A stretch of 64,000 nucleotides of DNA from Bradyrhizobium sp. S69 (GTDB taxonomy: Bacteria; Pseudomonadota; Alphaproteobacteria; Rhizobiales; Xanthobacteraceae): NCBI RefSeq assembly GCF_009766005.1, contig NZ_LMUK01000028.1, positions 1 through 64,000 of the forward strand. The letters run 5' to 3'. Position 1 is the first letter of the stretch. Each line of letters starts with the position of its first letter. Under the pieces are notes generated by a model that saw nothing but the letters and a program-made list of their open reading frames with translations, was not told the DNA's origin and did not search any database. A program made the position numbers and the translations under genes. Positions 8,003 through 16,489 of the stretch are shown one piece after another.

Positions 8003-9457
8003 ATGGCTATCCTCATCCGCGGCGGCACGGTCGTCAATCACGACCATTCGAAACGCGCGGACGTCCTCGTGGACGGAGAAACAATCGTCGCTGTCGGCGC
8101 CGCGCTTGACGCGCCCACCGGCGCGCAGACGATCGACGCCGGCGGCTGCTACGTGATGCCGGGCGGCATCGATCCGCATACCCATCTCGAAATGCCGTTC
8201 ATGGGCACGGTCACCGCCGACGATTTCGAGTGGGGCACCAAGGCGGCGCTGACCGGCGGCACCACCATGGTGGTCGATCACTGTCTTCCCGATCCCGGGC
8301 AATCGATGCTCGCCGCCTATCAGGAATGGCGGCGCAAATCCGAGCGGGCGGCCACCGACTATGGGTTTCACATGGCGGTGACGTCGTGGTCAAAACAGGT
8401 GTTCGACGAGATGGAGATCGTGGTCAAGACCTACGGCATCAACACCTTCAAGCACTTCATGGCCTACAAGGGCGCGTTGATGGTGAACGACGACGAGCTC
8501 TACAACTCGTTTGCGCGCTGCGCCCATCTCGGCGCGATGCCGCTGGTCCACGCCGAGAACGGCGACGTCGTGGCGCGGATGCAGGAAGCCGTGCTCGCCC
8601 GCGGCATTGGCGGTCCCGAGGGCCACGCTTTTTCGCGCCCTCCGGAGGTCGAGGCCGAGGCGACCAACCGCGCCATCATGATCGCCGACATGACCGGCGC
8701 GCCGCTCTATGTCGTGCACACCAGTTGCCGCGAGGCGCATGAAGCGATCGCGCGGGCCCGCGCCACCGGCAAGCGCGTCTATGGCGAGCCGTTGATCCAG
8801 CATTTGGTGCTCGATGCGACCGAATATGACAACAAGAACTGGGACCATGCGGCGCGACGGGTGATGTCGCCGCCGTTCCGCGACAAGGCGCATCAGGACA
8901 GCCTGTGGGCGGGGCTGCAATGCGGCTCGCTTCAGGTGGTCGCGACCGACCATTGCGCGTTCACGACGGAGCAGAAACGGATCGGCCTGGATGATTTTCG
9001 CAAGATCCCCAACGGCACCGGCGGCCTCGAAGACCGCATGCCGGTGCTGTGGAGCGCCGGCGTCAACACCGGCCGGCTGACTAGGGAAGAGTTCGTCGCG
9101 GTGACGTCGGCGAACATCGCCCGCATTCTCAATATCTATCCGCGCAAGGGCGCGGTCGCGGCCGGCTCCGACGCCGATCTCGTGGTGTGGGATCCCTCGG
9201 CGAGCAAGACCATCTCGGCCAAGAACCAGCTCAGCCGCATCGATTATAATGTGTTCGAAGGTTACGCCTGCACCGGCGCGCCGGCGGCGACGTTGTCGCG
9301 CGGCAAGATCGCCTGGCAGAACGGCGAGCTTCGCGCCGAACCAGGCGATGGCCGCTATGTCGAGCGGCCGGCGTTTTCGCCGGTTCACGTCGCTAATTCG
9401 ACCTGGAAGACGGCGACCGCGCCGCAAGGCGTATCGCGCGGCGCCGTCACGCCGTGA
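8003..9457 (+). CDS. hydA: D-hydantoinase / dihydropyrimidinase
   Basis: A 484-residue zinc amidohydrolase that opens hydantoin or dihydropyrimidine rings to N-carbamoyl amino acids in the cytoplasm. Metal-site motifs are present: GGIDPHTHLEMPF (HxH), FKHFMAYKGALM (carboxylated Lys), VHAENG, YVVHTSC and ATDHCAFT. AGGAGA lies 5 bases before the ATG; an upstream in-frame ATG lacks a ribosome site. It diverges from the liv-type operon, so import and ring opening of the same compound is plausible. Dihydropyrimidinase and D-hydantoinase cannot be separated by sequence reading alone. Confidence 0.92.
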   Translation: MAILIRGGTVVNHDHSKRADVLVDGETIVAVGAALDAPTGAQTIDAGGCYVMPGGIDPHTHLEMPFMGTVTADDFEWGTKAALTGGTTMVVDHCLPDPGQSMLAAYQEWRRKSERAATDYGFHMAVTSWSKQVFDEMEIVVKTYGINTFKHFMAYKGALMVNDDELYNSFARCAHLGAMPLVHAENGDVVARMQEAVLARGIGGPEGHAFSRPPEVEAEATNRAIMIADMTGAPLYVVHTSCREAHEAIARARATGKRVYGEPLIQHLVLDATEYDNKNWDHAARRVMSPPFRDKAHQDSLWAGLQCGSLQVVATDHCAFTTEQKRIGLDDFRKIPNGTGGLEDRMPVLWSAGVNTGRLTREEFVAVTSANIARILNIYPRKGAVAAGSDADLVVWDPSASKTISAKNQLSRIDYNVFEGYACTGAPAATLSRGKIAWQNGELRAEPGDGRYVERPAFSPVHVANSTWKTATAPQGVSRGAVTP

Positions 9458-9487
9458 GGGGCGAGCCGAAGCCATCCTGCGCGATTT

Positions 9488-9513
9488 GCCGTAACGCGGT
9501 GGCGAGTTACGGC
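9488..9513 (+). terminator. Hairpin after hydA
   Basis: GCCGTAAC and GTTACGGC form an 8-bp stem around a 10-base loop 31 bases after the hydA stop. There is no clear U-tract, so it may be a 3' stabiliser rather than an intrinsic terminator. Confidence 0.4.
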
Positions 9514-9667
9514 ATCACGGTCTGACCGAATACATGAGCAGAATTACTCACGCCCTTCGGATGCCGTTGGAGCAGACGTGCACGCTGATCGGGAACCATC
9601 GCTTGTAGACACCGTTAGTTGTTCGGTTGGCGGCAAATAACGCCACCAGCATCAACGGAGAAACGCC

Positions 9668-9751
9668 ATGGAATTGATCCTGATTATCGTTCTGGTGGTG
9701 ATGTTGTTCGGTGGCGGCGGATACTGGGGACGTCGTCGCGGTCACTGGTAG
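9668..9751 (+). CDS. 27-residue Gly-rich membrane peptide
   Basis: A very short ORF with ATG at 9668 and GGAG 7 bases upstream. The product starts with one hydrophobic helix (MELILIIVLVVMLF), then GGGGYWG and a basic tail RRRGHW. It is too short for most gene callers. The layout (single helix, glycine run, positive C-terminus) is like small DUF3309-style peptides of Bradyrhizobium, but I am not certain of the family. Function unknown; it stands alone between hydA and the HD hydrolase gene. Confidence 0.6.
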   Translation: MELILIIVLVVMLFGGGGYWGRRRGHW

Positions 9752-9809
9752 ACGAGGTCACATTGGCACTTGACCCAACGGCTGCGGCCCATCGTGGCTT
9801 GCCGTTGGC

Positions 9810-10355
9810 TTAACTCTTCGTCGCTGATTGCTCCGCGTGGTTGGCAGCCTCGCTAAACTGCTGTTCCAGCCACGGCGAGGTGCCCCGAATCTGCGCAACA
9901 ACTTCACCCGCCCACCTGACGTAATCGAGCCGCCGTTCGATCGACCAGTCCGGCGGCGGGCTGTTGGCAATCGCGCGCACATTGCTGGTTTTATCGGCAA
10001 GCTTGATCAGCCTGGCTTCGCGGCTCTTGTGAGCCGCGGTCTCGACCTGCAATCGCTTGCGTTCGGCCTTGGGCAGCGCCTTGTCGTCGGTCACCTCAGC
10101 GACGATATCGGCGACCTTGCGGCCATACGCGCCGGCGATCGAGTCAATCGCGATGCCCTGATCCTCGACCGCATCGTGCAACAGCGCGGCGATCACCACG
10201 TCCGGCTCGCGGCCTTCGGTCGCCGTGGTAACGAGGAAAGCCACTTCGAGCAGATGATTGATGTAGGGCTCGGCGGCCTGACCCTTGCGGCGCTGGCCGA
10301 CGTGCCAGCGGGCAGCCGTGTCCGCGGCCTGCATGATGCGGGTTAGATCATTCAT
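9810..10355 (-). CDS. HD-domain hydrolase related to RelA/SpoT (small alarmone hydrolase type)
   Basis: A 181-residue protein made of one HD domain. The metal-binding pattern is visible: H in YINHLLEVAF, the HD pair in ALLHDAVED, and the distal Asp in LIKLADKTSNV. These motifs match the hydrolase half of SpoT and Mesh1-like single-domain (p)ppGpp hydrolases. There is no synthetase or TGS domain. A role in alarmone breakdown is likely from the family, but related HD proteins can act on other nucleotides. Confidence 0.8.
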   Translation of the reverse strand: MNDLTRIMQAADTAARWHVGQRRKGQAAEPYINHLLEVAFLVTTATEGREPDVVIAALLHDAVEDQGIAIDSIAGAYGRKVADIVAEVTDDKALPKAERKRLQVETAAHKSREARLIKLADKTSNVRAIANSPPPDWSIERRLDYVRWAGEVVAQIRGTSPWLEQQFSEAANHAEQSATKS

Positions 10356-10537
10356 TTGAACTCCTTTCGGTCCGCGTCGTCAGCGACATGACTGTCGCCG
10401 GCGGTCAGCTCGGATTGTCTCAGATCACATCATGTAGGGATTAGCTGCATGCCGGGGCGGCTGCGCCGTCAGCCAACGGCCAAGCGGCCGGGAAAACCAC
10501 GAGGCATCGTCATATTCGACGGTGGCGCGATGTTGGA

Positions 10538-10612
10538 TGGTGGGCGCGACAGGGATCGAACCTGTGACCCCCTCGATGTCAACGAGGTGCTCTCCCGCTG
10601 AGCTACGCGCCC
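10538..10612 (-). tRNA. tRNA-Val (anticodon GAC)
   Basis: On the minus strand the sequence folds as a full cloverleaf: acceptor GGGCGCG/CGCGCCC, D-arm with AGCTCAGCGGGAGAGC, anticodon loop TTGACAT between CCTCG and CGAGG, and T-arm with GGTTCGATCC. The 3' ACCA is encoded. The anticodon GAC reads GUC/GUU valine codons. Confidence 0.97.
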
Positions 10613-10730
10613 TAAAGGCCTTACGTGACGGGTGGCGTCCGTATATCGGCTCCCAAGCGAGCAGGCAAGGACGCTGGGGGGCACTTTTTCAGTCGTTTTC
10701 TGGGTCTGTCGACCGCAATCCGGGGCCTGC

Positions 10731-11090
10731 TCAGGCCGCCAGCATCTTGTTCACTTCGCTGACCAATTCGCGAAGATGGACCGGCTTGGCCAGCACCTTG
10801 GCGTTCTTGGGCGCCTCCGAATCGGAGTTCAGCGCCACCGCGGCAAAGCCGGTGATGAACATGATCTTGATATCGGGATCGAGTTCCGAGGCGCGGCGTG
10901 CCAGCTCGATGCCGTCCATTTCCGGCATCACGATATCGGTGAGCAGCATCTCGAACGGCTCCTCGCGCAGCCGCTGATAGGCCGACAACCCATTGTCGTG
11001 GGAGGAGACCTGAAAACCCGCATTTTCCAGTGCCTTGACCAGGAAGCGGCGCATATCGTTGTCGTCTTCGGCGAGGAGGATTTTGTGCAT
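10731..11090 (-). CDS. cpdR: Single-domain response regulator CpdR
   Basis: A stand-alone receiver domain of 119 residues. The acidic pocket (E8, D9, D10), phospho-acceptor Asp52 in LLTDIVMPEMDG and Lys102 in LAKPVHL are intact. The sequence closely resembles alphaproteobacterial CpdR, which when unphosphorylated primes the ClpXP protease for cell-cycle substrates and is controlled by the CckA-ChpT relay. No good Shine-Dalgarno precedes the ATG. The gene is divergent from N-formylglutamate amidohydrolase. Confidence 0.9.
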   Translation of the reverse strand: MHKILLAEDDNDMRRFLVKALENAGFQVSSHDNGLSAYQRLREEPFEMLLTDIVMPEMDGIELARRASELDPDIKIMFITGFAAVALNSDSEAPKNAKVLAKPVHLRELVSEVNKMLAA

Positions 11091-11391
11091 GGGGCGGTTG
11101 TCGAATCCCGGTAGGAGATCAGTCCATTCACTAAGCCTGCAGAGAGTAAATTTCGGATGAAAGAACGGGCAGGCCGAGGGGGAAGCACGCGGCGCTATTT
11201 CTGTACCGGAATGCCGTGCAAAGCAACGAAGACGAGCGTTTTTCGCACCTCAGAAGCGTTCCAGCCAGTTTCGGGCTTTTTTCGCTTGGCAGAACGGCTG
11301 CGATTACCGACAATACCTCGACAGAAAGCCCCCGTTTTTCCAGCGGTAATGATACATTCAGAAACCGCAGCTCCAGGGACGGCGCCCGAGG

Positions 11392-12279
11392 ATGACCCAA
11401 TTGGACGGCGAACTGTCGCCCCCGTTCGAGATCGTGGAGCCGGCCGTGTGGCGGGCGCCCATCATCTTCAACTCCCCGCATTCAGGCTCGGTCTATCCGC
11501 TCGATTTCCTCGAGGTGTCGCGGATCGACCTCGCAGCGCTACGCCGCTCCGAAGATTCCTTCATGGACGAGTTGATCGGCGATCTGAGCCAGCGCGGCTT
11601 TCCGGTGGTCCGGGTCAATTTCCCGCGCTCCTATGTCGACGTCAACCGCGAGCCCTACGAACTCGACCCGCGGATGTTCACCGGGCGCTTGCCGAGCTTC
11701 GCCAATACCAGGTCGATGCGGGTTGCCGGCGGGCTTGGCACCATCCCGCGGGTGGTCGGCGACGGCCAGGAGATCTATCGCGACCGTATCAGCGTCGATG
11801 ATGCGCTGTCGCGGATCGAGGCGCTCTACAAGCCCTATCACCGCGCCTTGCGGCGGCTGATCAACAAGGCGCATCAGAGCTTCGGAACGGTAGTGCTGGT
11901 GGATTGCCATTCGATGCCATCGGTCGGCGTCTCGCGCGACGAGCCGCGGCGGCCGGACGTGGTGATCGGCGACCGCTATGGCACGAGCTGCGCGGCGCTG
12001 CTGGCCGACACCGTGGAAGAATCCATGCGTGCGCTCGGCTATTCGGTCGGACGCAACAAGCCCTATGCCGGCGGCTTCATCACCGAGCATTACGGCAACC
12101 CGGCGAGCGGACTGCACACCGTGCAGCTCGAACTCAACCGCGCGATCTATATGGATGAACGGCGCCGCGAACGCGGGCCGCGATTCGAACAGGTGGCGGC
12201 GGATTTTTCGACCTTGGCCGACGCGCTGGCGGCGGTTCCGCTCAGCGACCTCGGACCGTTCCAGGCGGCGGCGGAATAA
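11392..12279 (+). CDS. N-formylglutamate amidohydrolase
   Basis: A zinc-dependent hydrolase of the FGase family, 295 residues, that splits N-formyl-L-glutamate to formate and glutamate. Motifs seen are IIFNSPHSGSVYP, NFPRSYVDVNREPYELDP, VLVDCHSMPS and GGFITEHYGNP, which hold the metal and substrate residues. In histidine breakdown this enzyme is HutG, but no hut genes are near, so its physiological substrate here may be different. A GAGG touches the ATG; AGGGA lies 12 bases upstream. Confidence 0.88.
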   Translation: MTQLDGELSPPFEIVEPAVWRAPIIFNSPHSGSVYPLDFLEVSRIDLAALRRSEDSFMDELIGDLSQRGFPVVRVNFPRSYVDVNREPYELDPRMFTGRLPSFANTRSMRVAGGLGTIPRVVGDGQEIYRDRISVDDALSRIEALYKPYHRALRRLINKAHQSFGTVVLVDCHSMPSVGVSRDEPRRPDVVIGDRYGTSCAALLADTVEESMRALGYSVGRNKPYAGGFITEHYGNPASGLHTVQLELNRAIYMDERRRERGPRFEQVAADFSTLADALAAVPLSDLGPFQAAAE

Positions 12280-12346
12280 AAAACAACGCACATCGTCGTT
12301 CGGGCGAAGACGCGCGCCCGGGAATAACGAACGTAAAATCTCTCCA

Positions 12347-12438
12347 AAAGAAAAAAGGGCCGCTTGAATGAACAAGCGGCCCAAGTCTAGGGAGGAAACG
12401 CCCAAGGAGGGCAGCGATAGCGCGAGGCGCTACCGCAC
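12347..12438 (-). ncRNA. mmgR: Candidate trans-acting sRNA of the alpha-r8 / MmgR family
   Basis: On the minus strand, in a 563-bp gap without genes, the order is: 5' hairpin (TAGCG/CGCTA), a second small hairpin GCCC-TCCTT-GGGC (12412-12400), an unpaired TTTCCTCCCT (12398-12389), then a 10-bp terminator hairpin and TTTTTTCTTTT. As I recall, a conserved unpaired UUUCCUCCCU between hairpins, ahead of a Rho-independent terminator, defines the rhizobial MmgR (alpha-r8) sRNAs, and the S. meliloti copy lies near the same cpdR/hydrolase/monophosphatase genes. That recollection was not checked. The 5' end is inferred from the promoter. Confidence 0.72.
12350..12382 (-). terminator. Rho-independent terminator of the sRNA
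   Basis: A perfect 10-bp stem GGGCCGCTTG/CAAGCGGCCC with a 6-base loop (12357-12382) is followed on the minus strand by six T residues. Confidence 0.88.
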
Positions 12439-12444
12439 CGCAAC

Positions 12445-12474
12445 AATATGCGACCGCGCTGCACAAAACGCAAG
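12445..12474 (-). promoter_or_regulatory. Probable sigma-70 promoter of the sRNA
   Basis: On the minus strand CTTGCG (12474-12469) and CATATT (12450-12445) are separated by 18 bases, close to the alphaproteobacterial CTTGAC/-10 pattern, which puts the start near 12438. The rest of 12475-12842 shows no gene. Confidence 0.5.
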
Positions 12475-12842
12475 TGCTTTTAATGCATTTCCCATGCAAA
12501 TTTCGCAGGCCTTGCACGCGCGCAACACATCCGTAGCCACGGAGATTTCAGCGCTATTTCAGTGACTTGGATCACCCTTCGGCAGGCTGGACGGGTTATT
12601 TCCGGCGCACTCTCGATTTCGTGATCGGCGTCCTTACCAAAAATGCACGCCTGTTCGCGCTTCAATCTGCATCCAAAATGCCAGCAGGCATCGTGGATAG
12701 TTGGGCGGATAAAAGTGCGCCGCTTGCAGGATTGAGATAGGCAATAGCGCGAAAACTTAAAAGCCGCGACCCAGAAAGCTCTTGCGACCCGGACCTCACC
12801 GATCCAGGTCTTATCGAGCAAGCCTACCGACAAGGAAGCGCC

Positions 12843-13634
12843 GTGACGGTCATTGATTTTACAGCCTTCATCGCCCGCCTTGCGACCACCTCCGGCGAAA
12901 CCATCCGGCCGTTCTTCCGAACCTCGCTCTCCATCGACAACAAGAGCACCGGACCCGAGGACCGCGAGTTCGATCCGGTGACCGAGGCCGACCGCGCCGC
13001 CGAGGCGGTGATGCGGCGACTGATCAAGGCCAATTTCCCCCAGCACGGCATCGTCGGCGAAGAATTCGGCAATGAGCGCGAAGACGCCGAATATGTCTGG
13101 GTGCTGGATCCGATCGACGGCACCAAGTCCTTTATCGCGGGCTTTCCGATCTGGGGCACGCTGATCGCGCTGCTGCACCGGGGGACGCCGGTGTACGGCA
13201 TGATGCATCAGCCCTATATCGGCGAGCGCTTTTCCGGCGACAGCGGTTCGGCGCTCTATCATGGACCGTCGGGCGAACGGAAACTGGCGGTGCGCCGCTG
13301 TTCGTCGCTGCGGGATGCGACGTTGTTCACCACCAGCCCGCTGTTGATGAACACCGCCGACCGCGCGGCGTTCGACCGGGTGCAGGGCGCGGCGCGGCTG
13401 ACGCGCTATGGCGGTGACTGTTATTCCTACTGCATGCTGGCGGCCGGCCATCTCGACCTCGTCATCGAGACCGAACTGAAACCCTATGATATCGCGGCGC
13501 TGATTCCGATCATCACCGGCGCCGGCGGTATCGTCACCACCTGGGAAGGCAAGCCCGCGCAGAACGGCGGCCGCATCATCGCCGCCGGCGACCCCCGCGT
13601 GCATGAGGCGGCCATCAAGCTGCTCAACGGCTAG
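12843..13634 (+). CDS. hisN: Histidinol-phosphatase of the inositol monophosphatase family
   Basis: A Mg-dependent phosphatase of 263 residues. IMPase-family motifs are clear: metal-binding GIVGEEFG, DPIDGTKSF, and the C-terminal YGGDCYSYCMLAAGHLDLVIE with the final Asp in PYDIAALIPI. Overall resemblance is to the HisN type that catalyses the penultimate step of histidine synthesis in actinobacteria and many alphaproteobacteria. The start codon is GTG. A general inositol monophosphatase activity is the alternative. Confidence 0.8.
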   Translation: MTVIDFTAFIARLATTSGETIRPFFRTSLSIDNKSTGPEDREFDPVTEADRAAEAVMRRLIKANFPQHGIVGEEFGNEREDAEYVWVLDPIDGTKSFIAGFPIWGTLIALLHRGTPVYGMMHQPYIGERFSGDSGSALYHGPSGERKLAVRRCSSLRDATLFTTSPLLMNTADRAAFDRVQGAARLTRYGGDCYSYCMLAAGHLDLVIETELKPYDIAALIPIITGAGGIVTTWEGKPAQNGGRIIAAGDPRVHEAAIKLLNG

Positions 13635-13734
13635 GACTACGACCCAGCTAGGCATGACGCGACGGGTGACGTAGCATTGCCTCAAGCGGCCCGAAACGCG
13701 ACGATAGTGCGCGAAAAGTCCGCCGGGAGGATTG

Positions 13735-14703
13735 ATGCGCGCATTGAGACCGCTGGTCGTTGGACTTTCGCTGCTGCTCGCCCCGTTGGCGGCCCAGGCG
13801 CAGGATTTCCCGAACAAGCCGATCAGGCTGATCGTGCCGTTTCCGCCGGGTGGGCCGAACGACATTATCGCGCGCGTGGTCGGCCAGCGCATGTCCGAGA
13901 TCTTCAAGCAGCAGCTGGTGATCGACAACCGCGGCGGACAAGGCGGCGTGCTGGGAACCGACATGGTCGCCAAGGCCGCCGCCGACGGCTACACCATCGG
14001 CATCGTCAGCGCGAGTTCGCTGGTCATCAGCCCGACGATGGACAAGGTCGGCTACGATGTCGACAAGGATTTCGCGCCAGTCACCCTGGTGACGACGGTG
14101 CCGGAGATGCTGGTGGTCGCCAGCAACGTTCCGGCCAAAAACATGGCCGAACTGGTCGCGCTTGCCAAAGCCCAGCCCGGAAAACTCAATTTTGCCTCCG
14201 CCGGGATCGGCGGCCTGCCGCATCTGGCCGGCGAATTGTTCAAACTGACGGCCAAGATCGACATCGTCCACGTGCCCTATCGGGGGGCCGCGCCCGCCAT
14301 CAACGATCTCCTCGGACAACAGGTGCAGATGACGTTCCTAGATCTGCCGGTGATCCTGCCGCAGATCAAGGCCGGCCTGCTGCGGCCGATCGCGCTTGGC
14401 GCGCCCGAACGCGCCGCCACCGCGCCAGACGTGCCGACCACGGCGGAAGTCGGCATGCCGGACCTCTTGATCGAAAACTGGTACGGCATGATCGCGCCGG
14501 CCGGCACGCCCGAGAAGATTGTCGCCACGCTGAACCGCGTCGCCAACGAGGCGATGAACGATCCAGCGGTCAAACAAAAGCTCGCCGAGCAAGGCCTCAC
14601 GGTGGCCGGCGACACCCCGGAAGCCTTTCGCAAGTTTATCGACGCCGAAACCAAGAAATGGGCCGGCGTGATCAAGGACGCCGGCGTCCCGATCGAAAAA
14701 TAA
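13735..14703 (+). CDS. Tripartite tricarboxylate transporter (Bug-type) solute-binding protein
   Basis: A 322-residue periplasmic protein with a signal peptide (core LVVGLSLLLAPLAAQA, cleaved before QDFPNKPIR). Bug-family signatures are present: PIRLIVPFPPGGPND near the mature N-terminus, GG-rich VIDNRGGQGGVLGTD, and HVPYRGAAPAINDLLGQQV. GGGAGG precedes the ATG at 13735; a TTG one codon earlier is the less likely start. No TctA/TctB membrane genes are adjacent, so it is an orphan receptor, which is common in this family. Confidence 0.9.
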   Translation: MRALRPLVVGLSLLLAPLAAQAQDFPNKPIRLIVPFPPGGPNDIIARVVGQRMSEIFKQQLVIDNRGGQGGVLGTDMVAKAAADGYTIGIVSASSLVISPTMDKVGYDVDKDFAPVTLVTTVPEMLVVASNVPAKNMAELVALAKAQPGKLNFASAGIGGLPHLAGELFKLTAKIDIVHVPYRGAAPAINDLLGQQVQMTFLDLPVILPQIKAGLLRPIALGAPERAATAPDVPTTAEVGMPDLLIENWYGMIAPAGTPEKIVATLNRVANEAMNDPAVKQKLAEQGLTVAGDTPEAFRKFIDAETKKWAGVIKDAGVPIEK

Positions 14704-14746
14704 AACTTCGTTGGCGCCGTCGCGGCCTTATGGCGCCGCCTTGATA

Positions 14747-15637
14747 CTACGGCGCGGCCTTGCGCAGATGCTCCACCAATTGCTTGGCCGGCCGGGTCAG
14801 CGATTTGAAGCTGCGGGCGCAGATCACCAGCCTGCGGTTGGCCCAGGGATCGCGGATCCGGACGATCGCGATCGGCATCGATCGGGCACAGCGCCGGGCG
14901 GCAGCTTCCGGAACCACCGCGATGCCGACATCGGCCGCCACCATCTGGCAGATCGCGTCAAAATCCCTCAGGCGCGCCCGGTAATGAAAGCGGATGCCGA
15001 GCCGGGCGGCGTGCTTGGCGATATGCGAATAGAGCGCGGTCGAATTGGTCAGCCCGACGAAGTCGTGACCGGCCATCTCCTGAAAGTCGATCTGGCGCCG
15101 GGCTGCGAACGCGTTACGCCGTGACGCCACCAGCACCAGGCGGTCTTCGCTGAACAGGAACCGTTCAAACTGATCCGGCAGCACGTGCTCGGCGGCAAAA
15201 CCGAGATCGGCGATGCCGCTCGCAATCGCCGTGACGATGTCGCTGCTCTCGCGCTCCTCGACATCGACATCGATATCCGGGTATTCGCGCAGGAATGCCG
15301 CCAGCGCCTTCGGCAAATGCTCCGACAGCACCGAGGTGTTGGCGAGCAGGTGCACGCTGGCCTTGGCGCCGCTGGCGAAGGCTGCGAGATCGCCGCGCAT
15401 CGCCTCGACCTGATGCATGACGATGCGGGCATGATCGAGCAGGCTCTCGCCCGCCGCGGTCAGTTCGACACCGCGCCGGACACGCTTGAGCAGCACCACG
15501 CCCAGGGCCGCTTCGAGCCCCTTGATCCGCGCGCTGGCCGAAGCCAGCGCCAGATGGACCTGCAGCGCGCCGCGGGTGATGCTGCGCGAATCGGCTACCG
15601 CGACGAACAATTGCAGGTCAACCAGGTCGAAGCGCAT
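14747..15637 (-). CDS. LysR-family transcriptional regulator
   Basis: A 296-residue regulator with an N-terminal winged helix-turn-helix (DLVDLQLFVAVADSRSITRGA through ASARIKGLEAALGVVLLKR) and a LysR effector domain (about residues 90-290). The divergent neighbour encodes a TauE/SafE permease 97 bases away, and LysR proteins usually regulate a divergent target, so that permease is the best candidate. The effector is unknown. Confidence 0.9.
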   Translation of the reverse strand: MRFDLVDLQLFVAVADSRSITRGALQVHLALASASARIKGLEAALGVVLLKRVRRGVELTAAGESLLDHARIVMHQVEAMRGDLAAFASGAKASVHLLANTSVLSEHLPKALAAFLREYPDIDVDVEERESSDIVTAIASGIADLGFAAEHVLPDQFERFLFSEDRLVLVASRRNAFAARRQIDFQEMAGHDFVGLTNSTALYSHIAKHAARLGIRFHYRARLRDFDAICQMVAADVGIAVVPEAAARRCARSMPIAIVRIRDPWANRRLVICARSFKSLTRPAKQLVEHLRKAAP

Positions 15638-15733
15638 GGCCGTTCCCCTGACGCTCTGCCTTCGTCGCGGCCGAAGGCTTGATCCGTAACCTCCAGATTG
15701 TGCCGATCCCGCCGATCGGTCAATGTGGCCCTC

Positions 15734-16489
15734 ATGTTCGAACCTTTCCTCATTCTCATCGCCGCGACCTTCCTGTTCGCGGGCTTCGTCAAGGGCGTCG
15801 TCGGGCTCGGCCTGCCGACGGTGTCGATGGGCCTGCTCGCGGTGACGATGCCGCCGGCGCAGGCGCTCGCCATCGTGATCGTGCCGGCGATCGTCACCAA
15901 CATCTGGCAAACCTTTGGCGGTCCCTATCTGCGCGACATCCTGCGGCGGCTGTGGCCGCTGATGCTGGGCACGGTGATCGGCATCCGGCTGAACTCGGGC
16001 ATGCTGGCCGGCCCCTATGCCCGCTACGGCACCGTGATCCTGGGCGTGCTGCTGGTGATCTATGCGATCATCGGCCTGAGGAAATTCACCTTCAACATCG
16101 CCCCCCGCAACGAAAAATGGATCGGCGGCGGCGTCGGCGTGGTCACCGGCATGATCTCCGCGGCGACCGGCGTTCAGGTGATTCCCTCGATGCCGTACAT
16201 GCAGTCGATTGGCCTGGAAAAGGAGGAACTGTTTCAGGCGCTCGGCGTGTTCTTCACGGTCGCGACGCTAGGATTGGCGTTCAACCTCACCAAAGCCGGA
16301 CTGCTGTCGGGGGCGACCGCGCTGCCGGGCGCCATCGCGCTGGTCTGTTCGTTCGCCGGCATGTTTACCGGCCAGGCGCTGCGGACCCGGATGCACCCGG
16401 ACACCTTCAAGCGCTGGTTCCTGATCGCGATGATTGCGCTGGGGATCTACCTTGCCGGCAACGCGATCTACAATACTCACCTGGCCTGA
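15734..16489 (+). CDS. TauE/SafE-family anion permease
   Basis: A 251-residue inner-membrane protein with about eight hydrophobic segments and the two-fold internal repeat of the family: FVKGVVGLGLPTVSMGLLAV in the first half and GVVTGMISAATGVQVIPSMPYM in the second. Members export or import sulfite, sulfonates or organic anions. The ATG at 15734 (MFEPFLILIAA) was chosen over an upstream in-frame codon because the first helix then begins directly. The last 13 bases overlap the 3' end of the convergent LysE gene. Confidence 0.88.
   Translation: MFEPFLILIAATFLFAGFVKGVVGLGLPTVSMGLLAVTMPPAQALAIVIVPAIVTNIWQTFGGPYLRDILRRLWPLMLGTVIGIRLNSGMLAGPYARYGTVILGVLLVIYAIIGLRKFTFNIAPRNEKWIGGGVGVVTGMISAATGVQVIPSMPYMQSIGLEKEELFQALGVFFTVATLGLAFNLTKAGLLSGATALPGAIALVCSFAGMFTGQALRTRMHPDTFKRWFLIAMIALGIYLAGNAIYNTHLA

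Noticed and set aside
12480..13973. A 497-codon minus-strand frame opposite hisN
   Set aside because: Its translation is Arg/Gly-rich shadow sequence; hisN on the plus strand has full family motifs.
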